From Aporhodopirellula sallentina SM41 (GTDB taxonomy: Bacteria; Planctomycetota; Planctomycetia; Pirellulales; Pirellulaceae), in assembly GCF_000346505.1 (NCBI RefSeq), contig NZ_ANOH01000218.1, forward strand, positions 1 through 64,000: a DNA stretch of 64,000 bases, written 5' to 3'. The notes under the pieces were generated by a model. It saw only the letters and a program-made list of their open reading frames with translations, was not told the origin of the DNA and ran no database searches. The position numbers and the translations under genes were made by a program. Positions 1 through 8,011 of this stretch are shown here, piece after piece. Position 1 is the stretch's first letter, and each line of letters opens with the position of its first letter.

Positions 1-119
1 CCGAATGATTCACGGATGGATTGTGTTCCGATTACCGTGATCGGGCTCAATGACTCGCCGACCGGCAACATCGCGGTCGCGGTGCCGGTGACATCGAGCA
101 TTTGATGGGCGGTGTCCAT
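1..119 (-). CDS. Possible start of an unrecognised protein, cut by the window edge
   Basis: An open frame begins at an ATG at 119 and runs off the left edge, giving 39 residues that I do not recognise. It points the same way as egtD-egtB and starts about 190 bases after egtB ends, so it could be a further gene of that transcription unit. The opposite strand is also open up to a stop at 103-105 and could instead be the end of a rightward gene. Third-position GC is about 70 percent in both readings, so it does not decide between them. Confidence 0.28.
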   Translation of the reverse strand, partial: MDTAHQMLDVTGTATAMLPVGESLSPITVIGTQSIRESF

Positions 120-311
120 GAGTGTGTAGCTGCAGAAGAGAGCGACTTGGGAGGCGGCATGACGCTAATGCGCGGGGGGCTGGCAGCGTTGCCGCGGAAA
201 GCCGCTCATGCGAAGTGTTCCAATGACACTCGCGGTTTCGATGAGGTTCACCGTGTCCTGCAGGAATATCGCGGAGCGTCGGGGGCGTCATTTCGCGATC
301 GAGCGAGCACG

Positions 312-1637
312 CTATCTCGAATCGGCCAGGCGGAAGCCGCTGAATTGCCATCGAGCGTCAGGTGGGAAGAAGTTTCGATAGCTGAGGCGGATGTGGTCCG
401 ATGAGGTTGCGCAAGAGCCACCCCGGAGCACGAATTGGTTACACATGAATTTGCCGTTGTATTCACCCAACGCGCCGGAGACCGGACGGTATCCGGGGTA
501 TGGAAGGTATTGGCTTCCCGTCCACTCCCAAACGTTGCCGGTGAAGTCGCTCGCGCCGGCGGTGCGTGGATGGATGACGTGGCCCGATTCCATCAGTCGA
601 TCGGCAAACACGCTGCCGGTCGGGTTCGCAGTTGCTGCGTGTTCCCATTCGAACTCGGTTGGTAACCGTTTGCCGCTCCATCGAGCATACGCATCGGCTT
701 CGAAGTAGCTGACGTGGCAGACCGGTTCGTGGAGGTCGAGCGGGCGTAGTCCGGAAAGGGTGAACTGTCGCCAATCTTCGTCGCCTCGAACCCAGTACTG
801 AGGTGCCTTCCATCCGTTCTCGTTCACCGCGGTCCATCCTAGCGAGAGCCAGTGTTCAGGCTGTTGGTAGCCACCGGCGTTGATGAACTCGAGATACTCT
901 CCATTGGTGACGCACCGGTCGGCGATCGCGTGTGGTTGGATCAGTTCGCGGTGGCGTGGGCTTTCGTTGTCGTACGCAAATCCTTTCCCGTTGTGTCCGA
1001 TCTCCACGATCGTTTCCGGCGTCTCAGACCACTGAAGAGTGGTTGAGAGCGACGCTTCGGTGTTGTTGTTGGTGGCGGTGTTCTTGGTGTAAATCGGGTA
1101 CAGAGGGTTGGAGGCGAGCACGTGTTTGATGTCCGTGAGCATCAGCTCTTGGTGTTGTTGCTCGTGGTGAAGGCCGAGTTCGAGAACGTACCGCTGGTGT
1201 TCGTTCAGTTCGCCCTGATCGATCAGTTGAGAAACAGCCACATCGACATGTTGCCGGTACTGAAGAGTTTCCTCCAATCCAGGACGCGATAGTTGTCCGC
1301 GACGGTGCCGCGGGAACGGTTCTCCGACTGAGTTGTAATACGAGTTGAAGAGCCGTTCAAAATCAGAATGAAATGGGCGAAAGCCCGGTTGTTCTTTTAA
1401 CAAAAACGTTTCGAAGAACCAGGTTGTGTGTGCGAGGTGCCATCTCGTCGGGCTGACGTCCGGCATTGTTTGCATCGCGCAGTCTTCGGGGGTCAGCGGA
1501 GCGGCGATATTGACGCTCATCGCTCGAATGCGTTGATAACGTTCGCCGGTCGATCGGTTTGTCGAGGTGCCCGTCGATGGACTCGTTGCCTGGTCCGCGG
1601 TGAGGGCGGACTGCTCTGACTGCAGGTCAGTTGCCAT
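312..1637 (-). CDS. egtB: Ergothioneine biosynthesis sulfoxide synthase EgtB
   Basis: EgtB is a non-haem iron enzyme that joins trimethylhistidine (hercynine) to a thiol donor (gamma-glutamylcysteine or cysteine) through an oxygen-dependent C-S bond. The 441-residue product has the usual two parts. The N-terminal DinB-like half carries WHLAHTTWFFE near residue 66 and the iron motif HHEQQHQE (H158, H162, E164). The C-terminal half is a formylglycine-generating-enzyme-like fold with GNVWEWTGS, VLRGGS and a GFRLA ending. I chose the ATG at 1637, which overlaps the end of egtD by 11 bases; the frame is open further upstream but would run deep into egtD. Co-transcription with egtD supports the pathway. 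Confidence 0.93.
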   Translation of the reverse strand: MATDLQSEQSALTADQATSPSTGTSTNRSTGERYQRIRAMSVNIAAPLTPEDCAMQTMPDVSPTRWHLAHTTWFFETFLLKEQPGFRPFHSDFERLFNSYYNSVGEPFPRHRRGQLSRPGLEETLQYRQHVDVAVSQLIDQGELNEHQRYVLELGLHHEQQHQELMLTDIKHVLASNPLYPIYTKNTATNNNTEASLSTTLQWSETPETIVEIGHNGKGFAYDNESPRHRELIQPHAIADRCVTNGEYLEFINAGGYQQPEHWLSLGWTAVNENGWKAPQYWVRGDEDWRQFTLSGLRPLDLHEPVCHVSYFEADAYARWSGKRLPTEFEWEHAATANPTGSVFADRLMESGHVIHPRTAGASDFTGNVWEWTGSQYLPYPGYRPVSGALGEYNGKFMCNQFVLRGGSCATSSDHIRLSYRNFFPPDARWQFSGFRLADSR

Positions 1638-2625
1638 GGTTGGATTCCAGATACATGACCGCGAACCAATCGCGAGGATCGGTCCACATCTTTCGAGCAC
1701 TGAAGCCCGCTGCGGCCGCCATGCTGACGAAGCCATCGCGAGTGTACTTGTGAGAGTATTCGGTGTGAATCAGTTCGCCTTCGTCGAACTCAAATTCTCG
1801 TCCTGCGATGGTCGCGGTCTGGTCGCATTGGCTGACGATTGAAATCTCAATCCTACCTCTTTCCACGTTGTAGATAGCGTGGTGGTCGAATTGGTCGACA
1901 TCGAGGTCCGCGTCGGCTTCGCGGTTGATGCGATGGAGCAGGTTGAGGTTGAACGCCGCGGTGATCCCTTGCGAGTCGTTGTATGCGTCGTGCAGGACAG
2001 CGGTCTCTTTCTGCAGGTCGAAACCGATCAACAACCCGCCGCCGGGACCGACGAGTCCGGCGATGTTCTGCAGCAGTTCAATTGCTTCGTCGGATTCCAG
2101 GTTTCCGATCGTAGAGCCCGGGAAATACACGCAGCGTTTTTTGTCATCGAACGACGCTGGGATTTCAATCGGCTGAGTGAAGTCGGCGACGAGCGGGTGG
2201 ATGCGGAGGCCGGGATGTTCTCGTCGGAGTTTGTCTGCCGTTTCGAGCAGGTGCTCACGTGAAATGTCGACGGGAAGGTAGGCGGCGGGTGCCCGCAGGT
2301 GGTCGAGCAGCACTCGCGTCTTTTGACTGCTTCCGCTTCCGAGTTCGACCAGGACGGCATCCTCGCCCACCTGCTCGGCCATCTGATCGGCGTACTCATC
2401 CATAATGGCGAGTTCGGTGCGGGTCGGATAATACTCGGGGAGTTCGCAAATTCGGTCGAACAGTTGCGACCCGCGTTGGTCGTAGAGGTGTTTGCAGTGA
2501 AGGCGTTTGGGCGACTGCGACAGCCCGCTAAGGACATCGAGTTCAAACGACGCCGCTGATTGATCAGATTGCTCCGAGGACGCCACAGTCGGCCTTTGTT
2601 TTCCGTCAACAGGCAAGTAGGTCAT
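1627..2625 (-). CDS. egtD: L-histidine N-alpha-methyltransferase EgtD
   Basis: EgtD trimethylates the alpha-amino group of histidine with S-adenosylmethionine, giving hercynine, the substrate of EgtB. The 332-residue product shows the family's DRICELPEYYPTRTE segment followed by the SAM-binding VELGSGSSQKTRVLLD and the YLPVDIS strand. The C-terminal part ends in the typical HTEYSHKYT...DPRDWFAVMYL block. I took the ATG at 2625 (MTYLPVDGKQ), because residues further upstream do not resemble the family. The gene is first in an egtD-egtB pair. Other ergothioneine genes (egtA, egtC, egtE) are not adjacent, a common arrangement where the pathway is reduced to B and D. Confidence 0.93.
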   Translation of the reverse strand: MTYLPVDGKQRPTVASSEQSDQSAASFELDVLSGLSQSPKRLHCKHLYDQRGSQLFDRICELPEYYPTRTELAIMDEYADQMAEQVGEDAVLVELGSGSSQKTRVLLDHLRAPAAYLPVDISREHLLETADKLRREHPGLRIHPLVADFTQPIEIPASFDDKKRCVYFPGSTIGNLESDEAIELLQNIAGLVGPGGGLLIGFDLQKETAVLHDAYNDSQGITAAFNLNLLHRINREADADLDVDQFDHHAIYNVERGRIEISIVSQCDQTATIAGREFEFDEGELIHTEYSHKYTRDGFVSMAAAAGFSARKMWTDPRDWFAVMYLESNHGN

Positions 2626-3023
2626 GGCGTTCTTGCGGCGAGTGGTGAAGAAGAGGTCAGCAATCGTTAAGCGGCAACCTGCAATGTCGAAGCAAATGAT
2701 GTGCCCGTCGCAAGGTTGCTGCATCCGGGTGATTCGCTGCGAGTAGGATTGCAGTCGGTCAAGTTGCTCAGTCGCGTTCTCTATCGCATGAGGCGGTGTG
2801 CAGTTGAGTTTCGGTTCCGGTCACAGGAGTTTTTTCGGAACATTCATGATCCCGGGTTGGTGCGGCGCTCGCCTAAGTCGACTTGCGTCAATCTAACAGA
2901 TCTGCGGAAGCGTCGTTTTGCCGAGCCGCGTGAAGAATTGGTTAGCGGTGATCCACGGCCACAGCAGGCCACTGCGCGATTGTGGAGTCAGTGTTCCGGC
3001 GCAGTTCGGTTTTGGTGGCGGCG

Positions 3024-3090
3024 GTAGTGGATGTCGTGATAGATTCTGCTGCATGAGGATCTTTCACAGGATCCACTACGCGAAAACTGG
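3024..3090 (+). repeat. Dispersed palindromic repeat family B, copy 1
   Basis: The 9-base arms GTAGTGGAT (3024-3032) and ATCCACTAC (3071-3079) are inverted. Between them and beyond lies a segment nearly identical to one at 19376-19421, sharing AGGATCTTTCACAGGATCC and then CACTAC, one variable base and CGAAAA. Both copies sit in intergenic DNA. The shape resembles a REP-like or miniature element. No coding capacity is seen. Confidence 0.75.
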
Positions 3091-3110
3091 AGTGGTGCGT
3101 CCGGTCCCGT

Positions 3111-3191
3111 CGTTGAGTTCGCTGGAATTCAGGCCACCGAAGTTTGGCGGTATCGGCTACGCCATTCTTGAAAACGCTCTCGCTAAGAACG
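3111..3191 (+). repeat. Dispersed repeat family A, copy 1
   Basis: The sequence around GGAATTCAGGCCACCGAAG (3124-3142) recurs at 21601-21683 and 57865-57928. The order of blocks is the same each time: a (T/C)GCCAGAATTCAG-like start, a CCGAAGT(C/T)TGG middle, then CTTCTTGAAAACGCTCTCGC or close variants. All three copies are intergenic and in the same orientation relative to the window. Copy 2 is the most diverged. Confidence 0.75.
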
Positions 3192-3278
3192 TCGGTGATG
3201 CGACCCGCCGGTGCGCGTTGACCCGCCGAGGTGCGTGCTGGCCTCAGTGGCTTCCTGCAATCGCGTCGATTAGCCGTG

Positions 3279-3662
3279 TTAGCCGTCGACGTTTGCGTTA
3301 CCGGTGATCTTATCGCTGTACATCGCGAGTTTGCCGAGCACTTGATCGATCGCGTGCGGGGTCACGCCGTGCGATTGCAGGGCCGAGGTGAAGTGGCCGA
3401 CGAATTGAGAGAAGTGCTGCCGGGTGATCCCGCGGCCTTTGTGGACTCGCGTCAGGTCGGCGCCTGTGTACTCGATATCACCCGACGTGATAGATGCCAT
3501 GAACTCGGTCTGCATGCGAACGAGTTTGTCCATCTCGACGTCGGCGAAGAAATGGTTCAGGTCTTTGTCGGCGAGGACTCTGACGTACATTTCGTCAACG
3601 ACTCGGCGCAGCCCCTCGGTTCCGCCGAGTTGAGTGAGAAGGTCGGGTTCCGATTCGCTCAT
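3279..3662 (-). CDS. glbN: Group I truncated haemoglobin, HbN-like
   Basis: This is a 127-residue haem protein of the 2-on-2 globin fold. The HKGRGITRQHF block places the proximal haem ligand at H74, and DEMYVRVLADKDLNHFF puts a tyrosine (Y26) at position B10, with a glutamine (Q51) at the expected distal E11 site. That Tyr/Gln pair is the hallmark of mycobacterial HbN, which binds oxygen tightly and oxidises nitric oxide to nitrate. The NO-detoxification role is inferred from those residues. The ATG at 3662 matches the family's normal length; a longer frame upstream is unlikely. The gene appears monocistronic. Confidence 0.9.
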   Translation of the reverse strand: MSESEPDLLTQLGGTEGLRRVVDEMYVRVLADKDLNHFFADVEMDKLVRMQTEFMASITSGDIEYTGADLTRVHKGRGITRQHFSQFVGHFTSALQSHGVTPHAIDQVLGKLAMYSDKITGNANVDG

Positions 3663-3745
3663 CGAATTGATTCTCAAAACAGTGCTGCAAACAGTGCCAC
3701 GCATGTTGCGTGGTGATCAATGAGTTTCCGCCGATTCCTCGAGTG

Positions 3746-3767
3746 TGCCGGGAGGTAGCTCCCGGCA
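3746..3767. other. Perfect 9-bp stem-loop between two minus-strand genes
   Basis: TGCCGGGAG (3746-3754) and CTCCCGGCA (3759-3767) form a perfect stem with a 4-base loop. There is no T-run on either side, so it is not a typical intrinsic terminator. It lies in the gap between the sugar isomerase gene and the haemoglobin gene, beside repeat E, and may be part of the repeat cluster or a processing or pausing hairpin. Confidence 0.5.
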
Positions 3768-3774
3768 TACTATG

Positions 3775-3886
3775 AACCTTTCCGAAATCCTCGGTGAATT
3801 GATTCGCCGGCGGGTGTTCGCTCCGGTTGTCTTGTTCAACCAAGGCTAACGCCGAGCGGCGATGAGTTTTTGGATAGGTTCTCAGA
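3775..3886 (-). repeat. Dispersed repeat family E, copy 1
   Basis: Read on the minus strand this matches 38926-39055 block by block: AGAACCTATC, AAAACTCATC, GCCGCTCGGCG, GACAACC, CGAACACCCGCCGGC and GGAAAGGTT follow in the same order and spacing. The plus-strand copy has ends that are inverted versions of each other (AGAACCTATC / GGACAGGTTCT), which suggests a miniature inverted-repeat element. No reading frame inside looks coding. Confidence 0.72.
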
Positions 3887-3934
3887 ACAATCCCGAAGAG
3901 GTATTCGGGGGATGGTGGTTGGAACGGCGTCCAA

Positions 3935-4846
3935 CTAGATCATCGGTGTCGGCTCGTAAGGGATGTCCTCGATCAGGTCCATCGGCAACGGAGCCACGGT
4001 CATGCCGGCTTCTTTGCAGATCGCGTCGATGGCTTCTTGTGCTTTCTGCACGAGGAACTCGCGAGTTTGGCCTTTATACTGCATCGTCGATGCGGTTGGG
4101 CTGATCGGGCCTTCGAAGTTGCCGTCGTGAAGGTGTTTGACGACCTTGACGTGATCGAGCAGGCCGTTGAGTTCAGGAAGGACACGGTCGTTCGAGGTGG
4201 CCGTCGATGGGTCGACGTCTTCAGGCAGCGATCCCAATCGGACAGCGACGATTTTCTCGCCCGGGATTTCGCTGAACTGATCCATGGCGCCTTCGCCAAC
4301 AACCCAGTCCCAGGTGTCGATGAGGTAGCCGACGTTTGGAATTGCATCGACCAATGCGCGGAACGTTTCGACCTTCGAAATGAAGGGGAATTGTTTTCCT
4401 TCGGTATGTTCTTTGCCGGCCCGGAATCCGACGCCGAGTTTGATGTCGCGTGATCCGAGAACATCCGCGATTTGGCTGATGCGATCGCGTTGGACTTCGA
4501 AGAACTCGTTAAACGGAAGGCGATCGGTTGCTGCGGGGACGCGAATGAGTGCACGATCGACTTGCAGTTGTTGGGCGATCTCGCTGAGCGGGTGCAATGT
4601 TGCAACGCTCGCCGAGAAGGCGTCGTCATCGGCATCGAGATCCAACGCCAAGGTGAAGGTGCCGATGCGGATGTCCGTAGCCTTGAGGTACTTCGATGCC
4701 TCTTCGAACGATGAACGTTGTGAACGGCGCAACATGTCGTGCATGTCGATATCCATGCCGCGGAAGGCATAGGTTAGCGCCAATTCGATGAGTTCACTTT
4801 GGCGGCCGTTGATACCGAGGGCTTGAGGACAAAAGTTCTTAAACAC
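3935..4846 (-). CDS. Sugar phosphate isomerase/epimerase-like TIM-barrel protein
   Basis: A 303-residue protein of the AP-endonuclease-2 / xylose-isomerase-like TIM-barrel superfamily. The evidence is the alternating strand-helix pattern and barrel segments such as YLIDTWDWV and VVKHLHDGNFEGP, which supply the Asp, His and Glu residues that usually bind a divalent metal. Substrate cannot be told from the sequence. It begins MFKNFCPQALGI with a GTG start at 4846, supported by an AAGGA about ten bases upstream. No ATG lies between the upstream in-frame stop and this codon. The protein has no signal peptide and is likely cytoplasmic. Confidence 0.75.
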   Translation of the reverse strand: MFKNFCPQALGINGRQSELIELALTYAFRGMDIDMHDMLRRSQRSSFEEASKYLKATDIRIGTFTLALDLDADDDAFSASVATLHPLSEIAQQLQVDRALIRVPAATDRLPFNEFFEVQRDRISQIADVLGSRDIKLGVGFRAGKEHTEGKQFPFISKVETFRALVDAIPNVGYLIDTWDWVVGEGAMDQFSEIPGEKIVAVRLGSLPEDVDPSTATSNDRVLPELNGLLDHVKVVKHLHDGNFEGPISPTASTMQYKGQTREFLVQKAQEAIDAICKEAGMTVAPLPMDLIEDIPYEPTPMI

Positions 4847-4914
4847 TTCGTAGAGTTCCTTGCAAATTGATAATGGATCGTTGTTGGTTTGTTGTTAGAT
4901 CAAGGCAACATTCG

Positions 4915-6687
4915 TTAGCGACGTCGACCTCGAGAGCCGTTCGACGCGTTGCCGCGTCCGCCACCACGGGAGTTGCCACCTCCACCACCGCTGCCACGTC
5001 GACTGCTGAGGTTTTTGTCGACCATGGTGTTCACGATGGTGTTCCAGGTTGGGAAATCCTGGGGCGTCGATGAGTCCGAACGCGAGTCGCGGTCTCGCCC
5101 ACGGCCACGGCCGCCTCGGCGTGAGCGTTCGCGGCCACCACCGTCGTCATCACGTGAGCGGCTTTGGGAATCGCCTTTTGAGCGGCCCCGGCGGATCACT
5201 TCGACTTCTTCATCATCTTCGAGGTCGTCGTCGAATGCCGAACGCGGCAATTCGTCAGCGTCCTTCGATGTGCGTCCGGAGTTTTCCGAGTTGCTCGAAT
5301 CGGAGCCTCCCGAACCGCGACGGCCACGTCGGCGGCCACCTCGGCGTGAACGGCGTCCTGCGCGAGGACCGTCATCACCGGATTCTTCACGGTTGGATTC
5401 GGACCGACTGTCAGAGTCGGATTCGAAATCGGATCCGCTGTCGTCGAAATCGTCAAAGAGTTCTGCGGCGAACGAATCGTCATCGTCGTCGTTGCTGGTT
5501 TCCGATTCGCGGCTGCGTGCGGCGGGCTGGTTCGATTCGTCGCGTCCGCCACGGCGTGAGTCGCCCCGGCGACCACCGCGTCCGCGGCGTGATCGTCGTG
5601 GAGAGTCCTGCGAGTCAGAATCATCTGAGTCGTTGTCGTCACGTGCATCTTTGGCGACGATCGTGTCACCGAGGTCATCGTCTGCGTCACGGTTGCGACC
5701 GCGTCCGCGGCCACGACCACTGCGCCCTCGGTCGTCACGTCCGCGTTCGTCGGAGGAATCATCGTCCCGTCCGCCTCGGCGGCTGCGTCCCCGTGGACGC
5801 GAACGCGAGTCATCGTCGTCGGACTTCTCGGCTCGTGGGCTACGGTTGGACGGCGATTCGTCATCGGACGAGTCGTCGGTCAAATCTGCCTCGGTCATCC
5901 GTTGGCGTTGTCCACGGCGACCGCGACGCCGCGACGGACGTGGCACCTGCGGTGACTCATCGTCGCTTTCGTCATCGGCGGATTCACGCCGAGTTTCCAC
6001 CTTCGCAGATTCGGAGCGTGCTGCCGGTGCCTCCTCGGAATCGTCATCTTCGTCGGCTTGATCGAACTGGACGAATCCGAGTGGATCGTCCTCTTGGACT
6101 TCGTCGTCGTCATCATCCGGTGAGACGACACCGAGACCGTCGGCAAAACTCGACCGGCGTTGCGGGCTACGGGAGTCGTCCGAATCGCGCCGCGACCGTG
6201 AATCGCGACCGGTTCCCGAACGGCGTCCGGCGCTGAGTTTTGATTCGCGCTCGTTGATCTCCGCTTCGGCCGAACCGAATCCGGGTTTCTCCGGCTCGGC
6301 TGGCGATGAGGAGGCTTCTTCGACCGGGAGTCCAAAACCGGGCAGTTTCGGAGGCGGTTCGACGGACGTGAGTGCTTCGAGGACGTCGACATCGGGATCG
6401 TCGGTTTCCGGCTCGTCAGCGGCAGGTTCTTCGGCGACCAGTTCGCTGTCGACGTCATCGATCGGTTGCGTGTGCGATGACCGCAGGCTGTCGCGGCTGG
6501 ATTCGCTGACTTCGATCTCGTCGGTGTCACCGTTTTCGTTTTCAGCGACCGCAGCGGAGTTTTCGTCGTTGTCTTCGTTTTCGGCGGTTTGGGACGCGTT
6601 TTCAGGCTCGTCCTCAGGAGTGTTGGCCGGCTCTGGTGGGCGTGGGGTACCCAGTAAGCTGGCGAGAATGTTCCAATTATCGGGCAT
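4915..6687 (-). CDS. Highly charged, disordered RS/RG-rich protein
   Basis: I do not recognise a named family. The 590-residue product opens with a short ordered-looking segment, MPDNWNILASLLGTPRPP, then becomes low complexity. Residues about 20-150 are acidic (Glu/Asp/Ser), the middle has long Arg-Ser-Asp runs and Arg-Gly-Arg-Gly tracts, and a short ordered patch (DFPTWNTIVNTMVDKNL) precedes a glycine-arginine tail (RGSGGGGGNSRGGGRGN). Such composition is typical of RNA-binding disordered proteins in eukaryotes; an RNA or ribosome-associated role here is inference. The ATG at 6687 starts the frame. The opposite strand also has long open frames because of the codon bias, but these are shadows. 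No operon partner is close. Confidence 0.75.
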   Translation of the reverse strand: MPDNWNILASLLGTPRPPEPANTPEDEPENASQTAENEDNDENSAAVAENENGDTDEIEVSESSRDSLRSSHTQPIDDVDSELVAEEPAADEPETDDPDVDVLEALTSVEPPPKLPGFGLPVEEASSSPAEPEKPGFGSAEAEINERESKLSAGRRSGTGRDSRSRRDSDDSRSPQRRSSFADGLGVVSPDDDDDEVQEDDPLGFVQFDQADEDDDSEEAPAARSESAKVETRRESADDESDDESPQVPRPSRRRGRRGQRQRMTEADLTDDSSDDESPSNRSPRAEKSDDDDSRSRPRGRSRRGGRDDDSSDERGRDDRGRSGRGRGRGRNRDADDDLGDTIVAKDARDDNDSDDSDSQDSPRRSRRGRGGRRGDSRRGGRDESNQPAARSRESETSNDDDDDSFAAELFDDFDDSGSDFESDSDSRSESNREESGDDGPRAGRRSRRGGRRRGRRGSGGSDSSNSENSGRTSKDADELPRSAFDDDLEDDEEVEVIRRGRSKGDSQSRSRDDDGGGRERSRRGGRGRGRDRDSRSDSSTPQDFPTWNTIVNTMVDKNLSSRRGSGGGGGNSRGGGRGNASNGSRGRRR

Positions 6688-7312
6688 GGGGATCGAAAAT
6701 CCGATGGGAATCGACGGGGAAAATCGACCGTCGATTTGTTGTAGGTGATTGTTTCCTCGTAGGTATACCTTGTGGAGCGTTATCTCCCAAGGGTGAATGT
6801 GCTGATGAAATCAGGTTCTGTAGGGCTGCGGCGGGGAGGGGGCGATGCCGTCGGTCGGACCATCGATGTCCCAACCCGGCTTCGGGTCGCGAAAGATAGA
6901 AGAATTTTAGCGGCGTCTTTTTTTACCGAATCGGTGTTTTCGTAACTTGGTAACCCATGAATTTACGGGCAGTCGCTGATCGGATCGGGCGGCGAAGAAG
7001 CCGCGACAAAAATCCGCCGATTGACAACGCACCGGTCTCTGCCCAATCTTGGTCGCGTCGGCCGGCAATCGTGCCGGTGTCTGATGAGAGGCAGGCCAAC
7101 GCGCATAGGTTTACTTGTGTTCAGGTGCGTGTGGTTCGGTGCCGTGGCACAGCAGTTGCCACTGGTGCAAAGTGCCTCTCACTCACCGACCGAGAGAAAC
7201 ACGAAATGCTTCCCCACACCAAGGCCCTGGCTACACGTCAGGACTCTAGGTATTGGCATTTTGTGGTTTCCACTCTCGATCGGTGGTTTCGATCCTCGTT
7301 GGAATGGACCTT
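6688..7312. other. 625-base gap between divergent genes; no supported gene
   Basis: This separates the minus-strand RS/RG protein from plus-strand rpe, so it should hold both promoters. Open frames on the plus strand (from 6957 and 7021) give basic, family-less peptides that overlap one another and run into rpe out of frame, so I do not call them. The part at about 7100-7250 has several short self-complementary stretches, such as GTGCCGTGGCAC, and could encode a small structured RNA. I matched it to none of the RNA families I know. Confidence 0.4.
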
Positions 7313-8011
7313 ATGAACCGAGCCAAGCTCGATTCGATTCGCAACGCCGGCCCGGCTATTTTGCCGAGCGTGCTGAACTGCGACTTCGGCGATTTGATGG
7401 CCGAGGTCGACCGTCTCCGCCAAGCCGGTGCCGAGATTCTGCACCTCGATGTAATGGACGGCCATTTCGTTCCGAACCTGACGTTCGGGATGCCAATCGT
7501 CGAAGGCCTGCGTCGACACACCGATATGCCACTGGACGTTCATCTGATGATAAGCGATCCGTTGGCGTACGCTAAACCGATGGTCGAAGCGGGGGCCGAT
7601 CTGTTGACCTTCCACATCGAAGCCGTCAGCGACCCTGTCGACGTGGCGAACAAAATTCGCGACCTGGGCGTTGGTGTCGGAGTCGCGATCAATCCGGCCA
7701 CCCCGCTGAGCAGTCTCGATGTGTGTTTGGGCAGCGTGGACATGGTGTTGGTGATGAGTGTCCAGGCCGGTTTCGGCGGGCAGTCATTCAATCCCGTGGC
7801 ATTGGAACGAATTCGAGAATTGCGTTCACGCTATCCCGATTTGCTGTTGGAGATCGATGGGGGCATCAATACCGAAACCATCGGACCGGCACGAGAAGCG
7901 GGTTGCGATTTGTTTGTTGTCGGATCAGCAATCATTTCGAGCGATGACTACACGGCAGCCGTTTCGGAGCTGTCCGATGCGATGATGTCCGCAAACGGAG
8001 GTGCACGATGA
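7313..8011 (+). CDS. rpe: Ribulose-phosphate 3-epimerase
   Basis: Rpe interconverts ribulose-5-phosphate and xylulose-5-phosphate in the pentose phosphate pathway. The roughly 232-residue TIM-barrel protein shows all family landmarks: ILPSVLNCDFGDL, the metal-binding HLDVMDGHFVPNLTFG, DVHLMISDP, MSVQAGFGGQSF and EIDGGINTET with a closing GSAI. I chose the ATG at 7313 (MNRAKLDS). An ATG nine bases earlier is possible, but a GGA lies about ten bases before 7313. Its end overlaps the next gene by four bases (ATGA), implying coupled translation. Confidence 0.93.
   Translation: MNRAKLDSIRNAGPAILPSVLNCDFGDLMAEVDRLRQAGAEILHLDVMDGHFVPNLTFGMPIVEGLRRHTDMPLDVHLMISDPLAYAKPMVEAGADLLTFHIEAVSDPVDVANKIRDLGVGVGVAINPATPLSSLDVCLGSVDMVLVMSVQAGFGGQSFNPVALERIRELRSRYPDLLLEIDGGINTETIGPAREAGCDLFVVGSAIISSDDYTAAVSELSDAMMSANGGAR

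Larger units (their letters stand above)
2626..3278. other. Intergenic region with two dispersed repeats
   Basis: No convincing gene was seen between the egtD start and the end of the haemoglobin gene. Short open frames on the plus strand (for example 2918-3307) have no recognisable content and run through repeat DNA. The stretch holds one copy each of dispersed repeat families B (about 3024-3090) and A (about 3111-3191), described separately. The upstream part, 2626-2900, presumably carries the egtD promoter, but I cannot point to a clear -35/-10 pair. Confidence 0.5.

Noticed and set aside
2701-3307. Plus-strand frames between egtD and the haemoglobin gene
   Set aside because: They run through dispersed repeats A and B and show no domain or start signal.
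3746-3767. Intrinsic terminator
   Set aside because: The stem is perfect but neither strand has a following T-run, so it is recorded only as a stem-loop.
4949-6061. Long plus-strand frame rich in Arg, Pro and Ser opposite the RS/RG protein
   Set aside because: Low-complexity Ser/Arg/Asp codons leave the opposite strand open. The minus frame has ordered end patches and a clean start; the plus frame has neither.
6957-7575. Two plus-strand frames before rpe
   Set aside because: They overlap each other and run into rpe out of frame, with basic, random-looking composition and no domain.
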